From: Eubacterium sp. MSJ-33
GTDB taxonomy: Bacteria; Bacillota; Clostridia; Lachnospirales; Lachnospiraceae
DNA length: 64,000 nucleotides
Direction: 5' to 3'
Assembly: GCF_022174665.1 (NCBI RefSeq)
Contig: NZ_CP076562.1
Location: 1,556,001-1,620,000 of the forward strand
Within the stretch, counting starts at the first letter, position 1; the number at the start of each line of letters is the position of its first letter. Below, piece after piece: positions 16,537 to 27,608 of the stretch. A program made the position numbers and the translations under genes. The notes under the pieces were generated by a model, which did not search any database, was not told where the DNA came from, and worked only from the letters and a program-made list of their open reading frames with translations.

Positions 16537-17130
16537 TTACTTAGAGTACAACTCGACGATAAGTGTATCGTTTACAGGTACGTCAATCTGCTCTCTGAGT
16601 GGAAGTTCCTTAACAGTTCCTGTCAATGTCTCAACATCAGACTCCATCCATGCCGGAGCAACTACACCTGCGTTCGCTTCTACGATATTCTTAAATCCCT
16701 GAAGAGACTTGCTCTTCTCCTTGATTTCGATCTTATCACCAGCACTGATCTTGTATGAAGGAATATTTACGCACTTGCCATTAACTAATACATGCTTGTG
16801 ATCAACAATCTGTCTTGCCTCACGTCTTGTTCTTGCAAATCCCATACGGAAAACAACGTTATCCAATCTGGACTCAAGAAGGATCATAAGGTTTGGTCCT
16901 GTAAGACCCGGCATACGCTCTGCCTTTGCATATAAGTTACGGAAAGGCTTCTCAAGCATACCATAAATAAACTTAGCCTTCTGCTTCTCACGAAGCTGTA
17001 AACCGTACTCACTTACTTTTCTATTTGCTCTGGTCAATTTTCTTCTTGACTTCTTATTTACACCGAGAACGACTGGATCCATATCTAAGGATCTACATCT
17101 CTTGAGAATAGGTGTTCTATCTACTGCCAT
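16537..17130 (-). CDS. rpsD: 30S ribosomal protein S4
   Basis: The product has 197 residues from the ATG at 17130 behind AAGGAGG; the longer frame upstream overlaps rpsK and is not used. The S4 RNA-binding domain appears in [20 protein letters not shown], followed by [14 protein letters not shown]4 is a primary 16S rRNA binder. The N-terminus starts [19 protein letters not shown] and lacks the cysteines of the zinc-type S4, so this is the zinc-free form. Confidence 0.96.
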   Translation of the reverse strand: MAVDRTPILKRCRSLDMDPVVLGVNKKSRRKLTRANRKVSEYGLQLREKQKAKFIYGMLEKPFRNLYAKAERMPGLTGPNLMILLESRLDNVVFRMGFARTRREARQIVDHKHVLVNGKCVNIPSYKISAGDKIEIKEKSKSLQGFKNIVEANAGVVAPAWMESDVETLTGTVKELPLREQIDVPVNDTLIVELYSK

Positions 17131-17150
17131 TATCATGTACCTCCTTATTA

Positions 17151-17549
17151 TTAGACTCTTCTTCTCTTTGGTGGACGACATCCGTTATGTGGAACCGGAG
17201 TTACGTCTCTGATACTTAATACTTCCAAACCGCAAGCTGCGAGAGCACGGATAGCTGCCTCTCTGCCTGAACCAGGTCCCTTAACCATAACATCTACAGA
17301 CTTCAATCCGTAAGGAAGAGCTGCCTTTGTAGCTGTCTCTGCTGCCATCTGTGCAGCATATGGTGTAGACTTTCTGGAACCTCTGAATCCAAGTCCACCT
17401 GCACTTGCCCAAGATAAAGCATTACCTTCGGCATCTGTCAATGTAACGATTGTATTGTTAAAAGATGACTGAATATGAGCCTGTCCACGATCAACATTCT
17501 TTCTAACACGCTTCTTAGCCACTTTCTTAGTAGTAACTTTCTTAGCCAT
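17151..17549 (-). CDS. rpsK: 30S ribosomal protein S11
   Basis: The product has 132 residues and lines the mRNA exit region of the platform. Motifs: [36 protein letters not shown] and the C-terminal [17 protein letters not shown]. It lies 15 bp after rpsM. Confidence 0.98.
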   Translation of the reverse strand: MAKKVTTKKVAKKRVRKNVDRGQAHIQSSFNNTIVTLTDAEGNALSWASAGGLGFRGSRKSTPYAAQMAAETATKAALPYGLKSVDVMVKGPGSGREAAIRALAACGLEVLSIRDVTPVPHNGCRPPKRRRV

Positions 17550-17564
17550 TAACCTGAACCTCCA

Positions 17565-17933
17565 TTACTTCTTCTTATTTGCTACTGTTTTCTTAGGACC
17601 CTTACGAGTTCTTGCATTTGTCTTTGTCTTCTGTCCACGAACAGGTAATCCTCTTCTGTGACGGATACCACGGTAGCAACCGATTTCCTGTAAACGCTTA
17701 ATGTTAAGAGCTACTTCTCTACGCAGATCACCTTCTACGACCTGAGTTTCGTTGATAACTTCGCTGAGTCTCTTAACCTCATCGTCAGTCAGATCACGAA
17801 CTCTTGTGTCCGGATTTACGTTTGCTTCTTTCAGAATTCTTGTAGCTGATGTTCTTCCTATACCATAAATATAGGTAAGTCCGATTTCGATTCGCTTTTC
17901 TCTTGGTAAATCAACACCTGAAATACGAGCCAT
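17565..17933 (-). CDS. rpsM: 30S ribosomal protein S13
   Basis: The product has 122 residues from the ATG at 17933, after ACGGAGG. A longer open frame upstream to 18116 crosses the structured intergenic region and has no ribosome site. S13 contacts tRNA and forms the head bridge. Motifs: [20 protein letters not shown] and [19 protein letters not shown]. Confidence 0.97.
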   Translation of the reverse strand: MARISGVDLPREKRIEIGLTYIYGIGRTSATRILKEANVNPDTRVRDLTDDEVKRLSEVINETQVVEGDLRREVALNIKRLQEIGCYRGIRHRRGLPVRGQKTKTNARTRKGPKKTVANKKK

Positions 17934-18243
17934 TCTTGTTATACCTCCGTAAAATAACTTAATGAAACAATTTTTGACACATGCTATGTGTCCAGCCGCT
18001 TTTATCAACTCCAGCCAAGAGTTGATGTCCGTTGTCGTCCACCCGAATACCGGCGTGGCGTCAATCGTAGTTGGTATGTAATGTGGAATACCATTACACG
18101 CACAAATACAAGGCATAGTTATAGATGGGCTATCATCCTACATACCTTGTTCCAACTGTCCTGTCAGATTGTAAGACCTAATGTCTAACAATGACCCATG
18201 TTCTGCCTGCTGTTAATGACGAAACAGCAAAATACGACATGAA
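17934..18243 (-). promoter_or_regulatory. Structured 310-nt spacer between rpmJ and rpsM
   Basis: The spacer is far longer than any other gap between neighbouring genes of the operon. On the minus strand it holds several hairpins close to rpsM: ATCAACTC/GAGTTGAT, GACACAT/ATGTGTC, and GTAATG(G)TATTCCACATTAC further up. No gene is seen. It could be a ribosomal-protein binding leader (alpha-operon type S4 leaders sit before rpsM in some bacteria) or an internal promoter region. I could not match a known class. Confidence 0.5.
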
Positions 18244-18357
18244 TTAACCCTGACGCTGTTTGTGCTTTGGATTTTCGCAGATTATACGAATACTGCCTTT
18301 TCTTTTAATGACTTTGCACTTATCGCAAATTGGTTTAACTGATGCTCTAACCTTCAT
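18244..18357 (-). CDS. rpmJ: 50S ribosomal protein L36 (zinc type)
   Basis: The product has 37 residues from the ATG at 18357. The zinc ligands CDKC, C27 and H32 are present ([13 protein letters not shown]), so it is the C+ paralogue. The longer upstream frame overlaps infA and is rejected. Confidence 0.96.
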   Translation of the reverse strand: MKVRASVKPICDKCKVIKRKGSIRIICENPKHKQRQG

Positions 18358-18440
18358 TAAAATACTCTCCTTTCCAAAAAGTCCGCTACGAAAACCTATG
18401 ATACCATTTTCCATAGCGAAATGCAAGTGAAAATGTAAAT

Positions 18441-18659
18441 TTATTTTGCTCTCCAAGTGATTCTTCCTTTTGTAAGGTCATATGGAGATAAAACCACTGT
18501 TACTTTGTCGCCCGGAAGGATCTTAATATAATTCATTCTGAGCTTTCCGCTGATATGGGCAAGTACTTTCAACCCATTCTCTAATTCTACCTGAAACATT
18601 GCATTTGGAAGCTTCTCCAATACGGTTCCTTCCATTTCGATTTCGTCTGCCTTTGGCAT
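18441..18659 (-). CDS. infA: Translation initiation factor IF-1
   Basis: The product has 72 residues, an OB-fold protein that occupies the A site of the 30S subunit during initiation. Motifs: [24 protein letters not shown], written here in parts as [14 protein letters not shown] and MFQVELENG, then [18 protein letters not shown]. Its place between map and rpmJ is standard. Confidence 0.98.
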   Translation of the reverse strand: MPKADEIEMEGTVLEKLPNAMFQVELENGLKVLAHISGKLRMNYIKILPGDKVTVVLSPYDLTKGRITWRAK

Positions 18660-18676
18660 ATCATATCCTCCTTTAA

Positions 18677-19444
18677 TTATAATTCAATTCCCTCTGCCCG
18701 CGATAAGATCTCCGGATCTCCGTCGGTAATCAGCACGGTATTCTCATAATGTGCGGAACGTGAGCCGTCCATTGTCACAACAGTCCAGCCATCGTTCAGC
18801 CAGCCGACTGCATAGCCTCCGATATTAATCATCGGCTCGATTGCTATGACCATCCCCGGTTTCAGCTTTGGTCCTTTAAACAGTTTGGGATAGTTCGGAA
18901 CATTTGGATCTTCGTGGAGATGCGCTCCGACACCATGTCCAACCAGATCTCGTACAGCCGAATATCCTCTTTTTGTAACATACCCAAAAACCGCCTTGGA
19001 TATATCATTTATATGATTACCCGCTCTACACTGTGCAAGCGCCTGAAAAAAACTTTCCTTTGTTACCTGAATCAATTGTTCAGACTCCGGATTGATCTTC
19101 CCGACGCCATACGTTCTTGCAGAATCCGAGTGATATCCCTTGTATATAACTCCGGCATCGAGACTTACGATATCGCCTTCCTGCAGAATTCTTTCTCTCG
19201 AAGGAATACCATGTACAACCTCGTCGTTGACAGATACACAGATGGACGCCGGATACCCCTGATAATTCAGAAAAGACGGTTCACATCCGCAACTTCGGAT
19301 AAATTCCTCACCACATTTGTCAATCTCATATGTGGATATGCCCGGTTTTATAATTTTCTTCAGTTCCTCATGCGTCCGGGCGAGAATTTCTCCCGCCTTA
19401 CGCATAAGTTCTATCTCTTGTTCTGTTTTGATTATGATCGCCAT
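18677..19444 (-). CDS. map: Methionine aminopeptidase, type I
   Basis: The product has 255 residues. It removes the initiator methionine from nascent chains. The dinuclear metal site is visible: aspartates in [18 protein letters not shown], the histidine in [12 protein letters not shown], and glutamates in [10 protein letters not shown] and near [13 protein letters not shown] lies 6 bp before the ATG. It follows adk within the operon. Confidence 0.97.
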   Translation of the reverse strand: MAIIIKTEQEIELMRKAGEILARTHEELKKIIKPGISTYEIDKCGEEFIRSCGCEPSFLNYQGYPASICVSVNDEVVHGIPSRERILQEGDIVSLDAGVIYKGYHSDSARTYGVGKINPESEQLIQVTKESFFQALAQCRAGNHINDISKAVFGYVTKRGYSAVRDLVGHGVGAHLHEDPNVPNYPKLFKGPKLKPGMVIAIEPMINIGGYAVGWLNDGWTVVTMDGSRSAHYENTVLITDGDPEILSRAEGIEL

Positions 19445-19464
19445 TTTGAACTCCGATACAGATA

Positions 19465-20106
19465 TTAACCTAAAATAGCTACAATCGCATCAAATACATC
19501 CTTCATGTCCTTTGTTCCATCTACCTCGGCGATAACACCCTTCTTTGTATAGAAGTCAATGAGCGGCTGTGTCTGCTCATGGTAAACCTTTAAACGATTC
19601 AGGACTGTCTCCGGCTTATCGTCATCACGCAGGATCAAGTCAGCACCACAAGTATCACACTTGCCTTCTACCTTTGTTGGATTGTATACGATATGATAAG
19701 TTGCGCCACATCCTACACACGCACGTCTGCCAGACATTCTATTTACAATGTTCTCATCCGGTACTTCTACATTCACAGCATAGTCGATTTTCTCGCCATT
19801 TGCAGCAAGTGCAGCATCAAGAGCCTCCGCCTGTGGAATCGTTCTTGGGAATCCGTCCAGGATATATCCGTTCTTGCAGTCATCTGCCTTAAAACGATCC
19901 ATGATCAGGTCTACAACCAGTTCATCCGGAACAAGCAGTCCCTTGTCCATGTATTCCTTAGCCTTTGCACCAAGTTCTGTACCGTTCTTGATGTTCGCAC
20001 GGAAGATATCACCCGTTGAAATGTGTGGGATTCCGTACTTTTCAGCTAACATCTTTGCCTGTGTTCCTTTACCTGCACCAGGTGCGCCTAACATAATAAT
20101 CTTCAA
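19465..20106 (-). CDS. adk: Adenylate kinase (zinc-LID form)
   Basis: The product has 213 residues. I place the start at TTG 20106, 8 bp after GGAGGG, giving [16 protein letters not shown], the usual family start; the longer open frame merely continues to the secY stop. P-loop [10 protein letters not shown] and DGFPRT are present. The LID carries four cysteines (CVGCG and CDTCG), so it binds zinc as in many Gram-positives. It balances AMP, ADP and ATP. Confidence 0.95.
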   Translation of the reverse strand: MKIIMLGAPGAGKGTQAKMLAEKYGIPHISTGDIFRANIKNGTELGAKAKEYMDKGLLVPDELVVDLIMDRFKADDCKNGYILDGFPRTIPQAEALDAALAANGEKIDYAVNVEVPDENIVNRMSGRRACVGCGATYHIVYNPTKVEGKCDTCGADLILRDDDKPETVLNRLKVYHEQTQPLIDFYTKKGVIAEVDGTKDMKDVFDAIVAILG

Positions 20107-20232
20107 ATTATTGTCCCTCCATACTTTCATTCTCTTTGTCTCTTTGCCTTTTGGTTCCACAAAATTAATTTCCCTATAACCAGGAATAGGAATGTATCCA
20201 TAGGATACACTCCTGCTTCCTTTTATCGACAT

Positions 20233-21546
20233 TTAATCATTCAAGAATCCTGAATAATTACGTACAATCATCTTAGACTCGATCTGATCAATCGTCTCAA
20301 GAACTACACCTACAATAATAATCAATGAAGTTCCGCCGAATGATACATTTGCTCCAAACATTCCGTTAAAGAAGATTGGGATAATCGCAACGATCAACAA
20401 ACCAACCGCACCGATAAATACGATGTAATTCAGTATTTTATTCAAATAATCCTGTGTAGGTTTACCAGGACGAATACCCGGAATAAATCCGCCGCCCTTC
20501 TTTAAGTTATTTGCAACCTCCATCGGATTAAATGTAACCGATGTATAGAAATATGCAAAGAATACAACTAACAGGATATAAACTATCAGACCTATGTTCG
20601 CCCATGGATATGCAGGATTAAACCAATAATTGGAATTCATGCCTCTTAAAATCTTTGCCCATACACCACTGGTATTGATGCTGAATAAGTTTACAACTAC
20701 CATTGGTACGGAAAGAATCGATGAAGCGAAGATGACCGGGATAACGCTGGATGTATTAACCTTCAGAGGAATATGACTCTGCTGGCCGCCCATCATTCTT
20801 CTTCCCTGCACCTTCTGTGCATGCTGTACCGGAATCTTTCTGACACCGCCCTGTAACAATACAACCAATACAGTCGTTACAAGAATAACAGCTAAGATAA
20901 TTGCTGCTGCAATTACCTGATCTACAATATCCTGACCCTTCATGAACTTTGTATATAAATCTGAAAAATCGCTTGGCATTCTGGATACGATGTTTATCAA
21001 CAGGATAATAGAAATACCGTTGCCAACACCTTTTTCCGTCACGCGTTCACCAAGCCACATAACAAATGCACTACCGGTTGTAAGCGTTACGATAACCAGA
21101 AGATAACCAAGTGGTCCGGTAACTGTCATATAATGTCCACGGCCGAAACCGATGACAAGTCCGAGACTCTCAATTACAGCCAAGAAAATTGTTACATATC
21201 TTGTAATAGCTGTAATCTTCTTTCTTCCATCTTCTCCATCCTTCTGCATCTCTTCCAATGCCGGAATTGCAATCGTAAGAAGCTGAATAATAATGGAAGA
21301 AGTAATATATGGTGTTACATTCAATGCAAAAATAGACATCTGCGTGAAAGAACCACCGGTGAACGAACTCAGGAAGCTATTTGCATCACCGAGTGCGCTC
21401 TCCAGATATTCTTTAATTGCAAGTGTGTTCAATCCAGGAACTGGAATCAATGAACCCAAACGGATGACTATCAGGACAAAGAATGTAAAGAGCAATCCCA
21501 TACGGATCTCTTTGACCTTAAAAGCGTCACGCAAGGTTTTGAACAT
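20233..21546 (-). CDS. secY: Preprotein translocase subunit SecY
   Basis: The product has 437 residues with ten predicted membrane helices, the pore of the Sec translocon. Family marks: VIRLGSLIPVPGLNT, the plug region near YLESALGDANSF, and the C-terminal GFIPGIRPGKPTQDYLNKI with the conserved Arg loop. It lies between rplO and adk. Confidence 0.98.
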   Translation of the reverse strand: MFKTLRDAFKVKEIRMGLLFTFFVLIVIRLGSLIPVPGLNTLAIKEYLESALGDANSFLSSFTGGSFTQMSIFALNVTPYITSSIIIQLLTIAIPALEEMQKDGEDGRKKITAITRYVTIFLAVIESLGLVIGFGRGHYMTVTGPLGYLLVIVTLTTGSAFVMWLGERVTEKGVGNGISIILLINIVSRMPSDFSDLYTKFMKGQDIVDQVIAAAIILAVILVTTVLVVLLQGGVRKIPVQHAQKVQGRRMMGGQQSHIPLKVNTSSVIPVIFASSILSVPMVVVNLFSINTSGVWAKILRGMNSNYWFNPAYPWANIGLIVYILLVVFFAYFYTSVTFNPMEVANNLKKGGGFIPGIRPGKPTQDYLNKILNYIVFIGAVGLLIVAIIPIFFNGMFGANVSFGGTSLIIIVGVVLETIDQIESKMIVRNYSGFLND

Positions 21547-21547
21547 A

Positions 21548-21988
21548 CTAAATCACCTCTGCTTTTCCACCAAGAGCTTCAATCTTCTCTGCAGCGGACT
21601 TACTGAAAGCATTTGCCTTAACAGTAAGCTTTTTAGTCAACTCTCCATTTCCTAAAATCTTAACACCATCTCTGGCGTTCTTTACAATACCTGCCTCGAT
21701 CAATGTAGCTACAGATACCTCTGCACCATCTTCGAATCTCTCGAGAACTGAAAGGTTGATTGCAACGATCTCCTTATGATTTCTGCTTGTGAATCCTCTC
21801 TTAGGGATTCTTCTGTAAAGTGGCATCTGTCCACCTTCGAAGCCCGGTCTTGGAGCTCCAGAACGAGCCTTCTGACCCTTGTGGCCCTTACCAGCAGTCT
21901 TACCATTTCCTGAACCATGTCCACGGCCTCTTCTGAAGCTATCGCTTGATACAGCGCCTTCAGCTGGCTTTAAACTTGATAAATTCAT
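21548..21988 (-). CDS. rplO: 50S ribosomal protein L15
   Basis: The product has 146 residues from the ATG at 21988 (AGAAGGAGG upstream); an in-frame ATG seven codons earlier overlaps the ribosome site. Glycine/arginine-rich N-terminus [20 protein letters not shown] and [17 protein letters not shown] are typical. Confidence 0.97.
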   Translation of the reverse strand: MNLSSLKPAEGAVSSDSFRRGRGHGSGNGKTAGKGHKGQKARSGAPRPGFEGGQMPLYRRIPKRGFTSRNHKEIVAINLSVLERFEDGAEVSVATLIEAGIVKNARDGVKILGNGELTKKLTVKANAFSKSAAEKIEALGGKAEVI

Positions 21989-22010
21989 GACTGTTCCTCC
22001 TTCTAACAAA

Positions 22011-22193
22011 TTAAGCTTCTTCTACTTTTACTAAGTGACGAACCTGCTGTACCATTCCCATTGTAGCTGCATTGTTTGGAAGTTCTACAGTCTTATGCAT
22101 CTTTGTAAGACCAAGTGCCTTAACAGTTGCTCTATGCTTAGGAATTGCACCGATTGGTGACTTTACTAATGTTACTTTTACCTTATCTGCCAT
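22011..22193 (-). CDS. rpmD: 50S ribosomal protein L30
   Basis: The product has 60 residues, the bacterial length. [20 protein letters not shown] and [15 protein letters not shown] match L30. It lies between rpsE and rplO. Confidence 0.97.
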   Translation of the reverse strand: MADKVKVTLVKSPIGAIPKHRATVKALGLTKMHKTVELPNNAATMGMVQQVRHLVKVEEA

Positions 22194-22207
22194 CTCAAAT
22201 TACCTCC

Positions 22208-22717
22208 TTAGTTAAGAATCTCGTCTAAAGACTTACCACGGAGTTTTGCAATCTCTTCAGGGGACTTAATTGCCTTAAGACCCTCGATTGTAGCAAGAAC
22301 AACATTCTGCTTGTTGTTAGAGCCGAGAGACTTTGTACGGATGTTCTTATATCCTGCAAGCTCAAGTACCTTACGAGCAGGACCACCAGCGATGATACCG
22401 GTACCTTCCGGTGAAGACTTCAGCAGTACGCTTGCGCTGCCGAACTTACCTGTATAATCATATGGAATACTTCCATTCTCGTTAATATCAACTTTTACAA
22501 GTTTCTTGATTGCATCCTCTTTTGCCTTGCGGATTGCCTCAGGGACCTCAGCTGCCTTACCTAAGCCGGCACCTACGTGTCCGTTCTTATCTCCGACAAC
22601 TACAAGAGCAGCAAATCTCATGTTACGTCCACCTTTTACAACTTTGGTGACACGCTTAATGTTTACTACGCTATCTTCCAATTCTAAATTAGAAGCATCG
22701 ATAATTTCACGTTTCAT
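22208..22717 (-). CDS. rpsE: 30S ribosomal protein S5
   Basis: The product has 169 residues. The double-stranded RNA-binding part ([17 protein letters not shown]) and the C-terminal fold ([17 protein letters not shown]) are canonical. S5 is part of the decoding-fidelity centre with S4 and S12. Confidence 0.98.
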   Translation of the reverse strand: MKREIIDASNLELEDSVVNIKRVTKVVKGGRNMRFAALVVVGDKNGHVGAGLGKAAEVPEAIRKAKEDAIKKLVKVDINENGSIPYDYTGKFGSASVLLKSSPEGTGIIAGGPARKVLELAGYKNIRTKSLGSNNKQNVVLATIEGLKAIKSPEEIAKLRGKSLDEILN

Positions 22718-22735
22718 GTGTTGTTCTCCTCCCTA

Positions 22736-23104
22736 TTAGAATTCAAGACCAGCTTCTCTAGCAGCATCTGCTAAAGCCTGAATCTTACCCTGATATATAA
22801 AACCGCCTCTGTCAAAGACAACTTCCTTGATACCTGCATCAAGAGCCTTCTGTGCAATTACCTTGCCAAGATAAGCTGCTGCTGCAACATCATTTGTCTT
22901 CTCTAACTGATCCTTTACGTCCTTCTGAACTGTTGAAGCTGACACTAAAGTGTTACCAACTGTATCGTCAATAATCTGAGCGTACATATGATTATTACTT
23001 CTGAATACAGCAAGTCTTGGTCTTTCAGCAGTGCCGCTAAAACGGTTACGAACTCTTAAATGCTTCTTAATACGAATAGCACTTCTTGATTCCTTTTTAA
23101 TCAT
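22736..23104 (-). CDS. rplR: 50S ribosomal protein L18
   Basis: The product has 122 residues and binds 5S rRNA. Motifs: [23 protein letters not shown] written as [18 protein letters not shown], and [19 protein letters not shown]. It lies 17 bp after rplF. Confidence 0.97.
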   Translation of the reverse strand: MIKKESRSAIRIKKHLRVRNRFSGTAERPRLAVFRSNNHMYAQIIDDTVGNTLVSASTVQKDVKDQLEKTNDVAAAAYLGKVIAQKALDAGIKEVVFDRGGFIYQGKIQALADAAREAGLEF

Positions 23105-23121
23105 ATCTTTTCACTCCCTTA

Positions 23122-23661
23122 TTATTTCTTACCAGTCTTACCAACTTTACGTCTGATAACTTCATCAACGTACTTGATACCCTTGCCCTTATATGGCTCT
23201 GGGGCTCTCTTCTCACGGATTTCGGCAGCATACTGGCCAACCTTTTCCTTGTCGATACCGCTAACAGTGATCTTGTTACCATCTACAGTTGTTGTGATTC
23301 CATCCGGATCAATCATCTCAACCGGATGTGAGTAACCAAGTGCAAGGTTCAGCTTGTTACCCTGCTTAGCTGCTCTGTAACCAACACCGTTAACTTCCAA
23401 AACCTTTGTATATCCCTCAGTTACACCAATTACCATGTTGTGAATGAGAGTTCTTGTAAGACCATGAAGTGAACGCATCTTCTTCAAGTCGTTTGGTCTG
23501 TTTACGAGAATCTCTTCGCCTTCCTGCTTGATCTCCATCTCTGCTGGAAGTACTCTCTCAAGAGTTCCCTTTGGTCCCTTTACAGTCACCTTATTATTTT
23601 CTGCTATCTCAACAGTTACGCCTGCCGGAATAGCGATAGGCATTCTTCCGATTCGTGACAT
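23122..23661 (-). CDS. rplF: 50S ribosomal protein L6
   Basis: The product has 179 residues, two similar beta domains near the sarcin-ricin loop and stalk base. Motifs: [39 protein letters not shown] and the C-terminal [19 protein letters not shown]. Confidence 0.98.
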   Translation of the reverse strand: MSRIGRMPIAIPAGVTVEIAENNKVTVKGPKGTLERVLPAEMEIKQEGEEILVNRPNDLKKMRSLHGLTRTLIHNMVIGVTEGYTKVLEVNGVGYRAAKQGNKLNLALGYSHPVEMIDPDGITTTVDGNKITVSGIDKEKVGQYAAEIREKRAPEPYKGKGIKYVDEVIRRKVGKTGKK

Positions 23662-23704
23662 TTCGCCTTGTCCTCCTTAATTATTCTCTTGTGGAAAATC
23701 CCGA

Positions 23705-24106
23705 CTACCAAATGAAAGCCAGTACTTCTCCACCAACATTTTCTTTTCTTGCTTCCTTATCTGTTAATACACCCTTGTTTGTAGAGATGATTGCTGTACC
23801 GAGGCCACCGAGTACCTTTGGAAGCTCATCCTTTGATGCGTATACACGAAGACCAGGCTTAGAGATTTTCTTAAGACCTGTAAGGATCTTCTCGTTCTTG
23901 TTTGCACCATACTTAAGTGTAATCTTGATTGTCTTGAAGTTTCCTTCCTCAACAACGTCAACTGCCTTGACATAACCTTCCTTGAGGAGAATGTCTGCAA
24001 TCGCCAGCTTCATCTTTGAAGCAGGTATATCTACTGTATCATGTTTTGCAGTATTTGCATTACGGATTCTTGTAAGCATATCTGCAATTGGATCGCTCAT
24101 TGACAT
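23705..24106 (-). CDS. rpsH: 30S ribosomal protein S8
   Basis: The product has 133 residues, a primary 16S rRNA binder and translational regulator of the spc operon in E. coli. Motifs: [36 protein letters not shown] and [20 protein letters not shown]. Confidence 0.98.
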   Translation of the reverse strand: MSMSDPIADMLTRIRNANTAKHDTVDIPASKMKLAIADILLKEGYVKAVDVVEEGNFKTIKITLKYGANKNEKILTGLKKISKPGLRVYASKDELPKVLGGLGTAIISTNKGVLTDKEARKENVGGEVLAFIW

Positions 24107-24137
24107 AGCTTTGTTTCCTCCTTATTCTTCTTCACTC

Positions 24138-24323
24138 TTACCAGCTTGACTTCTTAACGCCTGGTATCTGTCCCTTGTATGCTAACTCACGGAAACATAC
24201 TCTACAAATTCCATATTTTCTCAAAACTGAATGTGGACGACCACAAATCTTGCAACGAGTGTACTCTCTGGTAGAAAACTTCTGAGGACGCTGCTGCTTA
24301 ATCTTCATAGATGTTTTAGCCAT
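24138..24323 (-). CDS. rpsZ: 30S ribosomal protein S14, zinc-binding (type Z)
   Basis: The product has 61 residues. Two CxxC pairs (CKICG and CRVC) mark the zinc form. It ends [11 protein letters not shown] as is typical. It lies between rplE and rpsH. Confidence 0.97.
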   Translation of the reverse strand: MAKTSMKIKQQRPQKFSTREYTRCKICGRPHSVLRKYGICRVCFRELAYKGQIPGVKKSSW

Positions 24324-24336
24324 AGTTCATTTCCTC

Positions 24337-24876
24337 CTACTTCTTAAATGGCATACCGAACAAAGTCAATAACTCACGAGCTTCCTCGTCTGTCTCAGCT
24401 GTGGTAACGAAGATGATATCCATACCTCTTACCTTATCAACCTTATCGTACTCGATTTCAGGGAAAATAAGCTGCTCCTTGATACCTAATGCATAGTTAC
24501 CTCTACCATCAAAAGCATCCGGATTAACACCTCTAAAGTCACGTACTCGTGGAAGTGCAAGGTTTACAAGTCTGTCTGTAAACTCATACATCTTCTCGCC
24601 ACGAAGTGTAACCTTACATCCGATTGGCATACCTTCTCTTAACTTGAAGTTCGCTACGGACTTCTTAGCACGTGTTACAACTGCCTTCTGACCTGTGATT
24701 GTCTCAAGATCCTTGATTGCAGTATCTAAAACCTTTGCGTTTTCCTTTGCTTCTCCAACGCCCATGTTGATAACGATCTTATCAAGCTTTGGAATCTGCA
24801 TTACATTCTTATATCCAAACTTCTTAACCATAGCATCTTTAATTTCGTTGCTATATAAATCTTTAAGTCTGCTCAA
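24337..24876 (-). CDS. rplE: 50S ribosomal protein L5
   Basis: The product has 179 residues and binds 5S rRNA and the P-site tRNA elbow. Motifs: [36 protein letters not shown] and [20 protein letters not shown]. Confidence 0.98.
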   Translation of the reverse strand: MSRLKDLYSNEIKDAMVKKFGYKNVMQIPKLDKIVINMGVGEAKENAKVLDTAIKDLETITGQKAVVTRAKKSVANFKLREGMPIGCKVTLRGEKMYEFTDRLVNLALPRVRDFRGVNPDAFDGRGNYALGIKEQLIFPEIEYDKVDKVRGMDIIFVTTAETDEEARELLTLFGMPFKK

Positions 24877-24899
24877 AATCTTCTGCCTCCTTCCCTATA

Positions 24900-25217
24900 T
24901 TAATCGATAACTTCTGTCTTGCCATCGATCTTGGCTACTCTGACCTTATCCTTCTTCTCACCCTGGAAACCAATACGAACCGGCTTACCCTTGTAGAGAT
25001 ACATAACGTTTGAAAGGTCGATAGGAGCTTCCTTATCAATGATTCCGCCCTGCTGGTTCTGCATACTTGGCTTGCTGTGCTTATGAACGATGTTTACGCC
25101 CTCAACAAGTACCTTGTTGTTCTTAGCATCAACAGATAATACCTTACCTTCTTTGCCCTTATCCTTACCGGCAATGACCTGAACCATATCGTCTTTTTTA
25201 ATCTTCATAGTTGCCAT
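24900..25217 (-). CDS. rplX: 50S ribosomal protein L24
   Basis: The product has 105 residues with a KOW motif (VIAGKDKGKEGKVLSVDAKN). It initiates 50S assembly. GGAGG lies 8 bp before the ATG at 25217; a second in-frame ATG three codons on is possible. Confidence 0.97.
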   Translation of the reverse strand: MATMKIKKDDMVQVIAGKDKGKEGKVLSVDAKNNKVLVEGVNIVHKHSKPSMQNQQGGIIDKEAPIDLSNVMYLYKGKPVRIGFQGEKKDKVRVAKIDGKTEVID

Positions 25218-25229
25218 CGTCGCTACCTC

Positions 25230-25598
25230 CTATAATACTTCTGGTGCAAGAGACACGATCTTCATGAACTTCTTGTCTCTCAATTCTCTAGCGACAGGTC
25301 CAAAAATACGTGTTCCTCTTGGATTTCCGTCATCCTTAATAATAACTGCTGCGTTCTCATCAAACTTGATGTAGGAACCGTCCTTACGACGTGCACCCTT
25401 CTTAGAACGTACAACTACGGCTTTCACAACATCACCCTTTTTTACAACTCCGCCTGGTGTTGCGTCTTTAACTGAGGCAACGATGACATCACCGATATTT
25501 GCATATCTTCTTGTAGAACCGCCTAACACGCGAATGCAGAGGATTTCCTTAGCACCTGTGTTATCAGCAACTCTAAGTCTTGTTTCCTGCTGTACCAT
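25230..25598 (-). CDS. rplN: 50S ribosomal protein L14
   Basis: The product has 122 residues and is highly conserved: [39 protein letters not shown] and [20 protein letters not shown]. Confidence 0.98.
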   Translation of the reverse strand: MVQQETRLRVADNTGAKEILCIRVLGGSTRRYANIGDVIVASVKDATPGGVVKKGDVVKAVVVRSKKGARRKDGSYIKFDENAAVIIKDDGNPRGTRIFGPVARELRDKKFMKIVSLAPEVL

Positions 25599-25613
25599 TT
25601 TGTCTGCGCCTCC

Positions 25614-25868
25614 TTACTTAGCCTTCTCGATAATCTCGACAAGTCTCCATCTCTTATCCTTTGCCAAAGGTCTTGTCTCCATTACTCTTACTCTATCGCC
25701 AACTTTACACTCATTGTTCTCATCATGTGCCTTGAGCTTGTAAGTTCTCTTTACAATCTTACCGTAAAGAGGATGCTTTACATTATCAACGATTGACACA
25801 ACGATTGTTTTGTCCATCTTATCACTTGTAACTAAACCTACACGTGTTTTTCTCAGATTTCTGTCCAC
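25614..25868 (-). CDS. rpsQ: 30S ribosomal protein S17
   Basis: The product has 84 residues, an OB-fold primary 16S binder. Motifs: [20 protein letters not shown] and [20 protein letters not shown]. Confidence 0.98.
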   Translation of the reverse strand: MDRNLRKTRVGLVTSDKMDKTIVVSIVDNVKHPLYGKIVKRTYKLKAHDENNECKVGDRVRVMETRPLAKDKRWRLVEIIEKAK

Positions 25869-25892
25869 AATATGTTCCTCCTTTTACGATAA

Positions 25893-26096
25893 TTATGCGT
25901 TCGCTTTCTGAGCGATTAATGTCTGAATTCTGGCAATGTTCTTACGAACAACCTTAATTCTGCTTGTGTTCTCAAGCTGGTTAGTGGCGTTCTGGAATCT
26001 CAAGTTGAATAATTCCTTCTTAGCAGCTACTAACTCGCTCTGCAATTCTTCCAGAGACTTTGCGTTTAATTCGTTCTTATAATCCTTAAGCTTCAC
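25893..26096 (-). CDS. rpmC: 50S ribosomal protein L29
   Basis: The product has 67 residues if started at GTG 26096, which stands 9 bp from AAGGAGG and gives the usual MK start ([17 protein letters not shown]). An ATG two codons earlier (26102) is only 3 bp from that site, so the GTG is preferred. [19 protein letters not shown] is typical. The start overlaps the end of rplP. Confidence 0.93.
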   Translation of the reverse strand: MKLKDYKNELNAKSLEELQSELVAAKKELFNLRFQNATNQLENTSRIKVVRKNIARIQTLIAQKANA

Positions 26097-26520
26097 CGCC
26101 ATTAACCTCCTTGTCTAAATCTGCTTTTGATACAATCTTACACTTAACAGGCAACTTGTGTGTAGCGAGACGAAGTGCCTCTTTTGCTGTCTCTTCTGGT
26201 ATACCAGCGATCTCAAACAATACTCTGCCCGGCTTAACTACTGCTACCCAGTACTCCAGAGCTCCCTTACCGGAACCCATACGAGTTTCAGCAGGCTTTG
26301 CTGTTACCGGCTTATCTGGGAAAATCTTAATCCAGACTTTACCATTACGCTTTACATATCTTGTCATAGCGATACGGGCAGCCTCAATCTGATTAGACTT
26401 GATCCAAGCAGGCTCAAGTGCTACGATACCATATTCGCCGTTTGTAATCTTATTTCCTCTGAGCGCCTTACCAGCCATAGTGCCTCTGAACTGCTTACGA
26501 CGCTTTACTCTCTTAGGCAT
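26086..26520 (-). CDS. rplP: 50S ribosomal protein L16
   Basis: The product has 144 residues from the ATG at 26520 ([20 protein letters not shown]); the frame opens two codons earlier. It organises the A-site region of the peptidyl transferase centre. [20 protein letters not shown] is the family core. Confidence 0.97.
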   Translation of the reverse strand: MPKRVKRRKQFRGTMAGKALRGNKITNGEYGIVALEPAWIKSNQIEAARIAMTRYVKRNGKVWIKIFPDKPVTAKPAETRMGSGKGALEYWVAVVKPGRVLFEIAGIPEETAKEALRLATHKLPVKCKIVSKADLDKEVNGGEA

Positions 26521-26525
26521 TAACA

Positions 26526-27191
26526 TTATTTATCGCTCCCTTCCTTGTTTCCTTTAGTAGGAAGTACTTCACCGTGGTAAACCCATACCTTAACACCAAC
26601 TTTACCATAAGTTGTGTTTGCCTCAGCAAAACCATAATCGATGTTTGCACGAAGAGTCTGAAGAGGAATCTTACCCTCTGTATAGAACTCTGTTCTAGCC
26701 ATATCTGCACCGCCAAGACGTCCTGAACAGCAAGCCTTGATACCAAGTGCACCCATCTTCATTGTTCTGCTCATGCAAGACTTCATAGCACGTCTGAATG
26801 AGATACGATTCTCAAGCTGCTGTGCAATGTTCTCTGCTACTAACTGAGCATCAAGATCCGGCTTCTTAATCTCCTTGATGTCGATGAAGAGCTTCTTAGA
26901 AGTGAACTTCTGAAGCTTTGCCTTGATCTCGTTGATACCAGCGCCGCCCTTACCGATTACTACACCAGGCTTAGCTGTATATAAGTTTACTCTTACCTTA
27001 TCTGCTGTTCTCTCGATTTCGATCTTAGAGATGTTTGCAGAATAAAGCTGCTTCTTTAAAAACTCACGAATTTTATAATCCTCAACAAGGTTATCTGAGA
27101 ATTCTCCGTCCTTGGTATCAGCATACCACTTTGAATCCCAATCCTTGATGATTCCGACTCTTAAACCATGTGGATTAACTTTCTGTCCCAT
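26526..27191 (-). CDS. rpsC: 30S ribosomal protein S3
   Basis: The product has 221 residues. The KH domain ([20 protein letters not shown]) and the C-terminal part ([37 protein letters not shown]) are present. S3 forms the mRNA entry tunnel with S4 and S5. Confidence 0.98.
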   Translation of the reverse strand: MGQKVNPHGLRVGIIKDWDSKWYADTKDGEFSDNLVEDYKIREFLKKQLYSANISKIEIERTADKVRVNLYTAKPGVVIGKGGAGINEIKAKLQKFTSKKLFIDIKEIKKPDLDAQLVAENIAQQLENRISFRRAMKSCMSRTMKMGALGIKACCSGRLGGADMARTEFYTEGKIPLQTLRANIDYGFAEANTTYGKVGVKVWVYHGEVLPTKGNKEGSDK

Positions 27192-27201
27192 TGCTTACCT
27201 C

Positions 27202-27588
27202 CTATCTTGCATCCAGCACAACAGTGATGTGGCTTGTTCTCTTCTCGATTCTGTAAGCTCTACCCTGTGCTCTCGGCTGAATTCTCTTCATTGTTGGTCC
27301 TTTGTTTGCATAGCACTCAGCGATGTAAAGGTCTTCAACCTTCATACCGTTGTTGTTCTCTGCATTCGCAATAGCGGACTTCAATAACTTCTCAATTACC
27401 TTTGATGCATAACGATTGTTGTAAGCAAGAATACCAAGTGCTGAAGTTACATCCTTGCCTCTGATCGCATCTAATACGAAACATGCCTTAGTTACTGAAA
27501 TTCTTGCATATGAAACAGTAGCCTTAGGTCTTGTATCCTTATTCTCATTTCTGAGTCTCTTAATCTGGGATCTATGTCCTTTTGCCAT
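27202..27588 (-). CDS. rplV: 50S ribosomal protein L22
   Basis: The product has 128 residues; its hairpin lines the exit tunnel. Motifs: VRGKDV-type ALDAIRGKDVTSALGILAYN in part (LDAIRGKDVTSALGIL) and PRAQGRAYRIEKRTSHITVV. Confidence 0.98.
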   Translation of the reverse strand: MAKGHRSQIKRLRNENKDTRPKATVSYARISVTKACFVLDAIRGKDVTSALGILAYNNRYASKVIEKLLKSAIANAENNNGMKVEDLYIAECYANKGPTMKRIQPRAQGRAYRIEKRTSHITVVLDAR

Positions 27589-27608
27589 GAATGTGTCCTC
27601 CTTTCGAC

